DNA from: Saussurea involucrata
Lineage: Eukaryota; Streptophyta; Magnoliopsida; Asterales; Asteraceae
DNA length: 64,000 nt
Direction: 5' to 3'
NCBI GenBank assembly: GCA_033807775.1
Contig: CM066318.1
Coordinates: 87,210,879-87,274,878, forward strand
Both the position numbers and the translations under genes were made by a program. Of this stretch, positions 33,380-43,015 are shown in pieces. The notes beneath the pieces were generated by a model. The model was not told the origin of the DNA. It ran no database searches and saw nothing but the letters and a program-made list of their open reading frames with translations. The stretch's first letter is position 1. Each line of letters begins with the position of its first letter.

Positions 33380-34546
33380 CAACCGCAAATTCGAACTGTT
33401 GCTTGCCCTCAAGCAACTTTATTAAAAACACAATTTTTGAGCGAAACAATGTTGTGTCAATATGGAAAGTGACGTTTTTACTAAATTCTCAACAATCCCA
33501 CAAACATGAATGTGTACCAACACAACGAACTGTTACTAACTTTTGCTCAGTTGAGAAAAAAATATCCCTTTGTAATTCAGTGTTCCTCAACTCATTCTTT
33601 AAAACACATCAACCATAAGCTAGCAGAACAACTCAATGTCTAAGTGAATTTTTTTTTGCACATGTCTTGAATGGTTTGGCGATTGCCTTTGTACCATCTT
33701 CTACATATGGCAATATTTGCCATCTTCTCATTTTGAGGGATTGCATTCGGACACATTGGTCCTTTAAGTGTCTTTGACACTCGACATGTATGCACGGAAA
33801 ACATTTGTAGAGCTTTGCTCTTTTTTGAGTGTGTATGTGTTTTCCCGTTTTGTGCATTTTTGAACTTGTGTGTATATGTCGGTATGCGTGGACATATGTG
33901 CAAAATGATATGGTATGAATAATAACCATATCTGTTCCCCAAAACTTTGAACAGTTCAATGCCCTCATTGAACATTGACAGAATCGAACCAATTGTTGGT
34001 AAGATTTGTGTACCTGGTGTGTGCAAAAATCTTTTTCCAACAAAAATTGGTGAGATCAAAAAGTTAAACGGCTAGTTCTAGTGATGTGTGAAAAGACTAA
34101 AATCAAGAAAACAAAGAAATTATTTGAGGCTATGGAACAACTAAATAAAAAGAGCAACAATTCTTGCATGTGATACGTGTGCATTGATTGCATGAACTTA
34201 TGAAAATAATAAAAACAAAACTTTCCACAATTAGCAACAAAAAAAATTCCAGACTCTATAATTAAAGCTAACTACTTTCTAAGAAATTTAAAGATATGAA
34301 ATAAAGGGATGATAGGAAGAACCTGTCCTACTCGGAAGGAGTAGGGTGCTGCCCCACGGGCTGCCATAACAACTGCATCGGGAATGGGGGTAGTGTCTTC
34401 AAAATATCTGGGTGCTCATTACTCCAAATCAATCTCATGGCATCATCCTTTGCCTTCTCATACCGTAGCCATGTATTTCTCTCATCTCTGTCCTCTCATC
34501 TCCATTTCTTTAAAGTGCTCCACTGGTCGTCTGGAATGCGAGTGAT
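33380..34546 (-). other. Tail of element E between post-pol ORF and 3' LTR
   Basis: About 1.2 kb with no convincing gene. The minus strand carries TTGCTTGAGGGCAAGCAAC near 33397-33415, an inverted repeat common just upstream of the purine tract in plant gypsy elements. A weak purine tract follows. Short open frames here look accidental. Confidence 0.6.
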
Positions 34547-36253
34547 CTATGTGGTGATAAAGCATTGTTGTTCTCTTAGTGCCGCCCTAATTTCCTTTTT
34601 AAAGGAGCGAAGGGTTGCCTCTAAGGAAGCTAAGCCGTCACTTTCGCTCTTCAGTTGGAAGTGTGTGTTATTACGTAGCAACCGATCGACGTTCATTTTA
34701 TCCATGACCAACTTATCTTTCGAGAAGTGATCAGTGGATAAAATGGGTACCTTGGCTTGGTTCATGAGAGAGTGTATTATGGTGGGATGTGGAATTCTTG
34801 CATTAGCCCTATCCGCACCTCCAATGATGTTGTTGGAGATGAGCCAACCGACATCAAATTTATGTCCCCCCATAATACATTACAGAATGAAAACTCTCAC
34901 CATGCATAGGCTAGTGTCATGCGAGGAAGGAAATAACGTGTGTCTTAAAAAGTAAAACCAGACATTTGCTTCTGGTTTTAGACAATGTGTGCATAAAGTA
35001 CGTGTGGTTCCTTGATATTCCCAGTCTGACCCTTCATGAGCAATCCTTTTAAGGACTGCCTCCAAGTCATAATCAGTCGCATGATTACAAAGCCTCCAAA
35101 ACTCAGATGAGTATGGGGGTGGTACTAATCCTAAAACTTTATTTATATGATAAGCTGAAAAACAAATTGGGGTTTATCGGACAGTGATTTCTACTCCATT
35201 AGTGACTGATAACTCAGAATAGAAATCACGTACCCAATATACATTGTAAGGACTTGGTATACTACAAAGTAGCTTACATCCCAAGTTGGTGATCGTGTGC
35301 TGAAAGTGTGGGTGTGCCAGTAAAATGCGATGATGAAATCCTTTTGGGGGTTGACCTAATTTATTTGCAAAAGATTTATGACGAATCAAAGCCTCATGAC
35401 AACTAAACATATGCATGTGAGTAATACGGAGATTAGAGATGTTACCCACTTTCTTTTTACCCTTTTCCTTTGGAGTGGCCATTGGTGTGAGCACCACAGG
35501 TTGATCATCCAAAAACAAATCGTCATCCGAGTCCTCACTGGAATCACTGATCTCACCCTCCTCTCTTTCTGTGATTGCTAGACATGCCTCATCGATTTTT
35601 CTCTTTTTGATAGGTGTCGCACTAGTCGTCGCCACTACCTTGTACCGACGTGTGTATTGGATCGGTGGTTTCGGTTGGGCAGTGGGTTCGGTATTAGAGG
35701 GAATACGTGAGGTGGTGGGTGGTGTAAAGGAGATGGGGTTCGGTGAGGAGGTGGGTGCGATGGCCGTGGTGGTTGTGTTGGTTGTTTGTGGTGGTGGTGG
35801 TAAGGTAGATCTAGGCGAAATGATCGATGGGGTGGGGGTATCATATCGGTGGTCTAGTGGTACAACAGTGGGTGCGATGGGCGGATACTCGAGGTTCAGT
35901 CTCGGGTATCGTCGGACCGGGCGAAACGCAGATGGTCGGGTCAAAATGGGTTCTCCCTGGGAATCCAAGACGATCGCAGATGCAAACGTAGATGGTGAGT
36001 GTGAACGAGGTTGAGAGCTTGAAGAACCATACCTCGCGATTGGGAACCCAGGTGGTGGCGGCGGCGCGGTGGCACGTTGATTCGCCAATAGATATCTCTG
36101 AACCTCCAGCGGTGCTCAATGAAACTGAGCAGGTACATCGCCGAGCCCAAGAAAGTCTCGTGTAATCACAGGGGGCTGATTCAGTGGGGGTTATTGTGAT
36201 CGCGATGTTCCAGCGAACAAACCAAAATAGGTGTTGGGATTTAGGTTCTCCAT
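34547..36253 (-). pseudogene. Element E post-pol ORF resembling the putative plant transposon protein domain
   Basis: ATG at 36253 (MENLNPNTYFGLFAG). One frame runs to about 34547 with stops at about 36190 (TAA), about 36118 (TGA), 35174 (TAA) and about 34878 (TAA). The N-terminal third is Pro/Thr/Ser-rich and low complexity. An acidic EEGEISDSSEDSDDD stretch lies near 35540. The C-terminal part includes YNVYWVRDFYSEL near 35250, an aromatic block with VWFYFLRH near 34960, and FDVGWLISNNI near 34850. That series resembles the 'putative plant transposon protein' domain often found after pol in Athila-type elements (Pfam PF20167 from memory). The function is unknown and env-like in position only. 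No signal peptide or membrane segment is evident. Confidence 0.6.
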
Positions 36254-37227
36254 TTAGGGTTTTTGTTAGGGGGTTTTTGATCGGAGTTAGAATGATCGGA
36301 AGAAAGATGACGACGATGATGAGTTGTGGTGACCAGGGTGATACAGAGAATCGTTGAGGAAACGTTAATCGCTCGGCGATGATCGGAGTAGTGACCGGAA
36401 ATCACAGAATGGTTGGGGTTTTCATTTTTCTGGCGTGGCTTGTTCATATAAGGGAGAAGACGAAGAGGAAGGAGGGAGTGGTCTTGAGAATAGAAAAAAA
36501 GAAGGCAGGTCTGGTGGCGACAGGGACAGTAGTCAACGCCGGCGATGACGTGGGTGTTTTGAGTGGTCGAGAAAGACGAGTGCAGAGAGATAGAGAGAGT
36601 TTGTTTGTTCAGTACGATGAAGTACTCGTTGTTTCTCCGCACTGTTCATTTTCTAGATACTGAGATAAAATCTATAGTGTACTTGTTTAAAATTCACCAA
36701 ATCTAAACATAGTTTAGTCATAACCAAACTGATTTAGTTTACCAAACCAAATCCATAATTCAGATTTAAAATCCTTATGGGCCGAAAATTTAAGATGGGT
36801 TTGAAATTAGACATGGGCCAAGATTTATGTAATCTTAAGATTGGGCCGAGGCTAATATCAACTAAATCAAATTTTGGGCCACGGTAAAATGAATCGTAAT
36901 TGTTTTTTCCAGTTGAAATGTTTTAATCTCGAGAGATCATTTTACCATTCATGTCTGAATTATCTTTTTGTCTAAAACCCCAAAGAACTGTTTACAAAAA
37001 ATTTGGCCATGGGCCGTTTTTTTTTATTTCCTTCGTTAAAAATGTGGCTCCTCATTCTTCCTCGTTTTAAATCCTCTCATCTTATTTTTGTTTGTTTTTT
37101 TCGTTTTCTTAAAAAAAATAACAAAATGGACCTAAAAAGAGAATAATTAAAAATCTTTATCTTGCTTTTAAAATGATATTTACAATTTCTTGGATCATGG
37201 AAAATCCAAGAGCTTTCAGGTTGCTTC
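36254..37227 (-). other. Spacer between pol and post-pol ORF of element E
   Basis: About 970 bp, no convincing gene. The half nearest the post-pol ORF is C/T-rich on the minus strand and leader-like. The half nearest pol is AT-rich and contains five GGCCCA motifs on the minus strand, described separately. Confidence 0.6.
36777..37020 (-). promoter_or_regulatory. Cluster of TGGGCC (site II-like) motifs upstream of the post-pol ORF of E
   Basis: Plus-strand TGGGCC occurs five times, near 36779, 36814, 36844, 36875 and 37010. In plants such motifs bind TCP factors and are common in promoters of housekeeping genes. They lie 500-770 bp upstream of the post-pol ATG in its orientation. Promoter activity is an inference. 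Confidence 0.4.
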
Positions 37228-40200
37228 TTAATTCAGGAGGTGAACAACCTCAAGAGGTTGTTGTATCAGTGCAGTAGGCTTGATGAAAGGTTTTACCCTT
37301 TGACCATTTACCTTGAAAGTGTCTCCCTTTTCTGGATTAATTAATTCGATAACACCATAGGGACAGACTTTTGCAATCTGATACGGTCCAGTCCACCTAG
37401 AATTCAATTTTCCAGGAAATAATCTGAGTCTAGAATTAAACAATAAAACTTTATGACCCTCAAAGAACTCTTTTGGAACTATTTTCTTGTCATGCCATTT
37501 TTTGGTATTTTCTTTGTAAAGTTTGGCATTTTCGTAAGAAAAAATTATGTGTTCTTCCAGTTCACAAAGTTGTAGAGTTCTCTTTCTTCCAGCTTCATCT
37601 AGACTCATGTTAAGTTCATCAATAGCCCAGTAGGCTTTGTGCTCTAGTTCAACAGGCAGGTGACAGGCCTTTCCAAAAACCAATTTATAGGGGGACATTC
37701 CAATAGGTGTCTTATAAGCAGTCCGGTAGGCCCACAGGGCATCATCCAATTTGGATGCCCAGTCTTTTCTGTGTGGCTTAACTACCTTGGCTAAGATACC
37801 TTTGATTTCCTTGTTGGACAGTTCAGCCAAATCATTGGTTTGCGGGTGATAAGCAGTGGCCACCCTGTACTGAATGTTGTATTTGTCCAGGACTTCCTCT
37901 AATAAATTGTTAATAAAGTAAGTGCCCTCATCACTAATTAAGGCACGAGGTATACCAAATCTAGTGAAGATGTGCTTGTGAAGAAATTTGACAACTGTCT
38001 TAGCATCATTGGCATGGCAGGCCATAGCCTCCACCCATTTGGACACGTAATCTACAGCTACCAAGATGTAGGCACAGTTATTTGACAGTAGAAAAGGTCC
38101 CATGAAGTCAATGCCCCAGAAATCAAATAGTTCTACTTCTAAAATTCCATTTAAGGGCATTTCATTTCGTTGAGAGATGTTTCCACTTCTCTGACACTCA
38201 CCACAACCTTTTGCAAAAGTGTGAGCATCATTGTTCAAGGTGGGCCAGAAAAATCCTGATTGTAGGACTTTTGCAGCTTTCCTTTGTCCACTAAAATGAC
38301 CACCACATGGTCCTGTGTGGTAGTGATGTAAGATGGATGTCACTTCTTCCTTTGGAATGCACCTTCGGATCACCTGATCTGCACAAACTTTAAACAAATA
38401 TGGATCATCCCACAAAAACTGTCTAGAATCATAAATAAGTTTCTTTCTTTGATGTTTGTTAAGTTCCTTGGGAATGATCCCACAAGCTAAATAGTTAACA
38501 ATATCTGCAAACCAAGGTAATGCAGCATGTTGTACAGCTAAGATTCTCTTATCTGGAAAAACCTCACAGATATCACTAATATGTTCTTTTGTGTCTTGTT
38601 TTTCCAGTCTTGACAGGTGGTCAGCCACTTGATTATTTATACCTTTTCTATCAACAATCTCCAAATCAAATTCTTGTAACAACAAGACCCACATGATTAA
38701 CCTAGGCTTTGCATCTTTTTTGGAAATAAGATACTTGATGGCAGCATGGTCAGTGTGCACAGTTACTTTGGCACCCATCAAGTATGATCTAAATTTTTCA
38801 AAAGCAAAGACCACATCTAACAAGTCTTTTTCAGTGGTGGTGTAATTGATTTGAGCTTCGTTGAGGGTTTTACTACCATAATATATGGAGTGAAACACTT
38901 TATTCTTCTTTTGTCCTAAAACGGCTCCAACAGCCCAGTCACTAGCATCACTCATGATTTCAAATGGTAAGAACCAATCAGGTGCCACTATTACAGGACC
39001 GGTGACCAATGCTTCTTTTAAGATTTTAAAAGATTTTTTACAATCTTCATCAAAGTTGAAAGCATGGTCATGCTGTAATAGTGAGCATAGAGGTTTGGAT
39101 ATTTTAGAAAAATATTTTATGAACCTCCGGTAAAATCCTGCATGTCCTAAAAAACTTCTGATCCCTTTCACAGTGGTTGGTTCAGGCAAATTTGCAATTA
39201 CTTCCACCTTTGCCTTATCAACCTCAATACCTCTATTAGAAATGAGATGCCCTAACACAATGCCCTCTTTAACCATAAAGTGACATTTTTCCCAGTTTAA
39301 AACCAAATCTGTTTCTTCACATCTTTTTAAACTTTTTTCAAGGTTTTCTAAACATAGATCATATGATGTGCCATAAACGGAGAAATCATCCATAAAAACT
39401 TCCATGGACTGTTCAAGCATATCTGAAAAAATAGACATCATACATCTTTGGAAAGTGGCAGGAGCATTACAAAGTCCAAAAAGCATTCTTCTAAAAGCAA
39501 AAGTTCCATAAGGGCAGGTGAAAGTGGTTTTCTCTTGGTCTTCAGGTGCAATGGCAATTTGGTTATAACCTGAATAACCATCTAAGAAACAATAAAACTC
39601 TTTACCAGCTAGTCTGTCCAACATTTGGTCTATAGAGGGTAATGGAAAATGGTCTTTTTGGGTAGCTTGGTTAAGCTTCCTGTAGTCCATACATATCCTC
39701 CAACCTGACACAACTCTAGTGGGTATAAGTTCATTCTTCTCATTTGTTATTATAGTTACTCCACCCTTTTTGGGTACACATTGCACTGGACTGACACAAG
39801 TACTACTAGCAATAGGATATATTATGCCAGCATCTAGCCATTTCAAAATCTCTTTTTTCACAACCTCTTTCATCATTGGATTGAGTCTTCTTTGAGGCTC
39901 AACAGAGGTAAAATCTTTGTTTTCTAAAATGATTTTATGTTGACAGATGGTAGGGCTTATGCCCTTCAAATCAGTTATGGTCCATCCTATGGCTTTTGTG
40001 TGTAGTTTTAACATGCTAACCAACTCTTCCTCTTGATCAAATTCTAAAGATGATGAAATAATGACTGGTAACTTCCCTGGTTCTCCTAAAAAGACATATT
40101 TCAGGTGTGAGGGAAGTTGCTTTAACTCTAAATCTGGAGCACATTCTAAAGAAGGAATAAGGGTTTTCCTATCCTTATTATCTAATACTTCAATAGAAGA

Positions 40201-41913
40201 GGTGACCTGTACGTCTTCTAAGTCATCAAACTCTGCTATATCCTCTTCATTATCAGATTCTCCAATTCTTATAGCCTCCCCAAAACTTTGGTCTTGACAC
40301 CAAGATTCAATCAAACCTAAGGTAGAACATTCCTCTCTTTCTTCAGGGTATTTAAGGGAGTCCAACACATTAAAAGTCACCTGTTGGTCTTGTACTGTCA
40401 TGGTCAGCTCACCTTTCTGGACATCTATCAGAGTTCTGCCTGTAGCTAGGAAAGGTCTTCCTAAGATAATAGGAATGTCTTTGTCAGCTTCAAAGTCTAG
40501 GATGATAAAATCTGCAGGGAAAATAAACTTATCAACCTGAACAAGGACATCTTCAATCTTACCCTTAGGCCAAGCTATGGACTTATCTGCTAATAAGAGT
40601 GAAACAGTTGTTGGTCTGGCTTCACCTATGCCTAAGGTGTTAAAAACAGACAAGGGCATGAGGTTTACATTGGCTCCTAAGTCACACAGAGCTTGTCCTA
40701 CTTCTTTTCCTCCTATGGAACATGGTATTGTAAAACTACCTGGATCTTTCATCTTTGGTTGGATTTTATTGGACAACGTAGCACTACAACCTTCAGTCAG
40801 AGCTACCGTCTCATACTCATTCAACTTTTTCTTTTTGCTCAGAATGTCTTTCAAAAACTTTGCATAGGTTGGCATTTGTTCTATGGCTTCAACCAAAGGA
40901 ATGTTTATATGCAACTGTTTAAAAACATCTAAAAACTTTTTGGATTGCAATTGCTCTTTCTCATTTCTCATTCTTTGAGGATAAGGAATGTAAAGAGGAA
41001 CTTTAGTAGGAGGTGTAGTCTTTTGAAGAGTAGGTGCTGGTGTTGATGGTAAGGTGCTATCTTTCCTAATATCACTAGGGACTTTGGGACTGTCACCAGC
41101 TTGTGACACATCCCCAACAGGATTTTCTTTGGTTTGTGAATCTTTCTTGGGTTCATCAGGGATTAATAGTGGGAAAATAGGAATGGTAGTGGAATCATTG
41201 GACACAGTGATGTTGTGTGTTCCAATATTTCCACTAGACTGAACAGAGCTTGAGGTTGTGTTTTTTTTTTCTGGCTCTGCTTTGTTTGGATTTTTAAAAT
41301 ATTTTTGTAAATTTTCTGGTAAATCCTTACCACTCCTCAAAGTTACAACTTTCACATGCTCTTTTCCGATTCTTAGAGGTGTTTCAGTATCACTAGGTAA
41401 TGAACCGGGAGGACGTTTCCTCATTTCCAAAGCCATTTGACCCATTTGGGTCTCTAGATTCTTAATGGATGCCTGAGTTTGGGACATGAATCCCTTCATC
41501 ATAGCTTCCAAAGAAGTAGATGACTCGGCATGATGGTTGGACTTTTGAAAAGCATGTTGATTATTTTGAGAATTTACGTGCTGATTGTTTTGAGGTTTGT
41601 GTTGAAATTGTTGGTTTTGACCTTGCAATTTTGGTGGTGGTGGATTCAAAGATGGATTGTGCCATGAAAAGTTAGGATGGTTCCTCCACTCAGGGTTGTA
41701 AGTTTGAGAGAAGGGACCTCCTTTGTTATTGTTATTGTTATTATTATTATTCTGACTATTATGACCAACGTAGTTAATACGCTCAGGATTTCCAGGACAA
41801 TGTTCAAAATTATGGCCATCACCGCAGTATGTGCATTGTATAGACTGGACAGTAGGAGGTGGTGCAACAAGGTTGAGTGTCACAGCATTAAGGTTTTTAA
41901 TCAAAGATGCCAT
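37228..41913 (-). CDS. pol: Element E gag C-terminus and pol: protease, RT, RNase H, integrase (1561 codons open)
   Basis: The longest intact ORF in the window. Near its start is a CCHC-type cluster CTYCGDGHNFEHC (residues 27-39) and an Asn run. The retropepsin-like motif LCDLGANVNLM lies near residue 410. RT follows, with YCFLDGYSGYNQI, FGLCNAPATFQ and the catalytic VFMDDFSVYG near residue 840. RNase H shows MSDASDWAVGAVLGQ and TEKDLLDVVFAFEKF. The integrase zinc finger HYHTGPCGGHFSG ... CGECQRSG is near residue 1210-1240, and catalytic residues lie in GIDFMGP (about 1270), ISDEGTYF (about 1330) and the E of LAELSNKE (about 1360). There is no chromodomain, as in Athila. The frame is continuous with gag upstream apart from a TAA at 41956. 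This could still encode enzyme, but gag is broken. Confidence 0.93.
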   Translation of the reverse strand: MASLIKNLNAVTLNLVAPPPTVQSIQCTYCGDGHNFEHCPGNPERINYVGHNSQNNNNNNNNNKGGPFSQTYNPEWRNHPNFSWHNPSLNPPPPKLQGQNQQFQHKPQNNQHVNSQNNQHAFQKSNHHAESSTSLEAMMKGFMSQTQASIKNLETQMGQMALEMRKRPPGSLPSDTETPLRIGKEHVKVVTLRSGKDLPENLQKYFKNPNKAEPEKKNTTSSSVQSSGNIGTHNITVSNDSTTIPIFPLLIPDEPKKDSQTKENPVGDVSQAGDSPKVPSDIRKDSTLPSTPAPTLQKTTPPTKVPLYIPYPQRMRNEKEQLQSKKFLDVFKQLHINIPLVEAIEQMPTYAKFLKDILSKKKKLNEYETVALTEGCSATLSNKIQPKMKDPGSFTIPCSIGGKEVGQALCDLGANVNLMPLSVFNTLGIGEARPTTVSLLLADKSIAWPKGKIEDVLVQVDKFIFPADFIILDFEADKDIPIILGRPFLATGRTLIDVQKGELTMTVQDQQVTFNVLDSLKYPEEREECSTLGLIESWCQDQSFGEAIRIGESDNEEDIAEFDDLEDVQVTSSIEVLDNKDRKTLIPSLECAPDLELKQLPSHLKYVFLGEPGKLPVIISSSLEFDQEEELVSMLKLHTKAIGWTITDLKGISPTICQHKIILENKDFTSVEPQRRLNPMMKEVVKKEILKWLDAGIIYPIASSTCVSPVQCVPKKGGVTIITNEKNELIPTRVVSGWRICMDYRKLNQATQKDHFPLPSIDQMLDRLAGKEFYCFLDGYSGYNQIAIAPEDQEKTTFTCPYGTFAFRRMLFGLCNAPATFQRCMMSIFSDMLEQSMEVFMDDFSVYGTSYDLCLENLEKSLKRCEETDLVLNWEKCHFMVKEGIVLGHLISNRGIEVDKAKVEVIANLPEPTTVKGIRSFLGHAGFYRRFIKYFSKISKPLCSLLQHDHAFNFDEDCKKSFKILKEALVTGPVIVAPDWFLPFEIMSDASDWAVGAVLGQKKNKVFHSIYYGSKTLNEAQINYTTTEKDLLDVVFAFEKFRSYLMGAKVTVHTDHAAIKYLISKKDAKPRLIMWVLLLQEFDLEIVDRKGINNQVADHLSRLEKQDTKEHISDICEVFPDKRILAVQHAALPWFADIVNYLACGIIPKELNKHQRKKLIYDSRQFLWDDPYLFKVCADQVIRRCIPKEEVTSILHHYHTGPCGGHFSGQRKAAKVLQSGFFWPTLNNDAHTFAKGCGECQRSGNISQRNEMPLNGILEVELFDFWGIDFMGPFLLSNNCAYILVAVDYVSKWVEAMACHANDAKTVVKFLHKHIFTRFGIPRALISDEGTYFINNLLEEVLDKYNIQYRVATAYHPQTNDLAELSNKEIKGILAKVVKPHRKDWASKLDDALWAYRTAYKTPIGMSPYKLVFGKACHLPVELEHKAYWAIDELNMSLDEAGRKRTLQLCELEEHIIFSYENAKLYKENTKKWHDKKIVPKEFFEGHKVLLFNSRLRLFPGKLNSRWTGPYQIAKVCPYGVIELINPEKGDTFKVNGQRVKPFIKPTALIQQPLEVVHLLN

Positions 41914-42899
41914 GTCACTTAACTGTGTAGATATTAATGCGTAAGCATCGGGATCTTACGCTCCTGCTGTTCTTCTAACAGGTAATGCACGTGGATCAGC
42001 CCACTGACCATTGTTTTTTGAAATTCTTTCAAGGATGTCATATCCTTCATTATAGGTACAAGAGGTGAAAGCCCCGTTTGCAGTAGCGTCGAACATTTGT
42101 TTTGCAGTAATATTTAAACCACTGTAAAACGTCTCTAACTGTATGCAATACGGAATGCCATGGTGAGGGCATTTTCTCAAAAGCTCCTTGTACCTATCCC
42201 ATGCATCAGGAACTGCTTCATCATCCATTTGTCTAAAAGTACAGATTGCATTTCTGGACTTAGCATTCCTTGTGGGTGGAAAATATTTTTTTAAAATTTC
42301 TCAGCCATTTGGGCCCATGTAATTATAGAATCTGGCTTCAAGGAATTGTACCAAGATCTTGCACTATCTCTTAAAGAATATGGAAAAAGTTTTAATTTCA
42401 GTTCATCATCTTCCACTCCCGGAATTTTGAAACAATCTGTAATTTCCATGAAGGACCGTAAGTGAGAATGAGGATCTTCTGTTGCCATACCAGCGTATTG
42501 ACCGTTGGTTTGTAACATATGAAACATTATTGGTTTCAACTCAAAGTGGTGGGTTTGCCAAGTTGGTTTCAAAATTCCTGAATGTAACTGAGTTAAAACA
42601 GGAATGGCATAAGACATAATACCACCATCTTTAGAGTTAGCTAACCGAAAGATGTTTTGTTCCTCATCATCAATATTATTAATTGGCCGGTTTTCTGGTA
42701 TTTCAACATTATTATTAGGACGCTCATTAAGACCAAACTGTAGATTTTCCTCCTCATCATCTGACGAAGAAGAATAACGTTCAGACATCTCGGGAGAATT
42801 TAAGACTGTGTTAGCTCTTTGAATTCTTCTTCTTTGTTTGAACGTTCTTTCAATGTCAGGATCAAATTCGAAAAATTCGCCGTGAGGCAACCTTGGCAT
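41914..42899 (-). pseudogene. gag: Element E gag, capsid part, frameshifted
   Basis: ATG at 42899 (MPRLPHGEFFEFD). The Athila-type gag motifs PHSHLRSFMEITDCFKI, LFPYSLRDSARSWYNSL and WDRYKELLRKCPHHG are present. A single T appears to be lost near 42290 (four T where KFLKKYF needs five), ending the first frame. The protein continues in another frame to a TAA at 41956-41958, after which the large pol ORF continues in that same frame. Two lesions therefore separate gag from pol. Confidence 0.88.
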
Positions 42900-42991
42900 A
42901 CACTATATTTTTTTTGGTTTTTATAAAAGATGGTAGAAAAACTTGCTTTTAAAAACTTTACTTTGAACAAAAGAAAAACTTCTAGCGTGCT

Positions 42992-43009
42992 TCCCCGGCA
43001 ACGGCGCCA
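42992..43009 (-). other. Primer-binding site of element E (tRNA-Asp)
   Basis: The minus strand reads TGGCGCCGTTGCCGGGGA, the classical Athila/Tat tRNA-Asp primer site, a few bases inside the LTR. Confidence 0.92.
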
Positions 43010-43015
43010 AAAACT

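Noticed and set aside
33633..34059. Two overlapping ORFs of about 140 codons in the tail of E
   Set aside because: Low-complexity, overlapping in two frames, no motif and no homologous context; likely accidental.
41733..41760. AAT/AAC microsatellite
   Set aside because: It encodes the Asn run in E's polyprotein; ordinary low-complexity coding.
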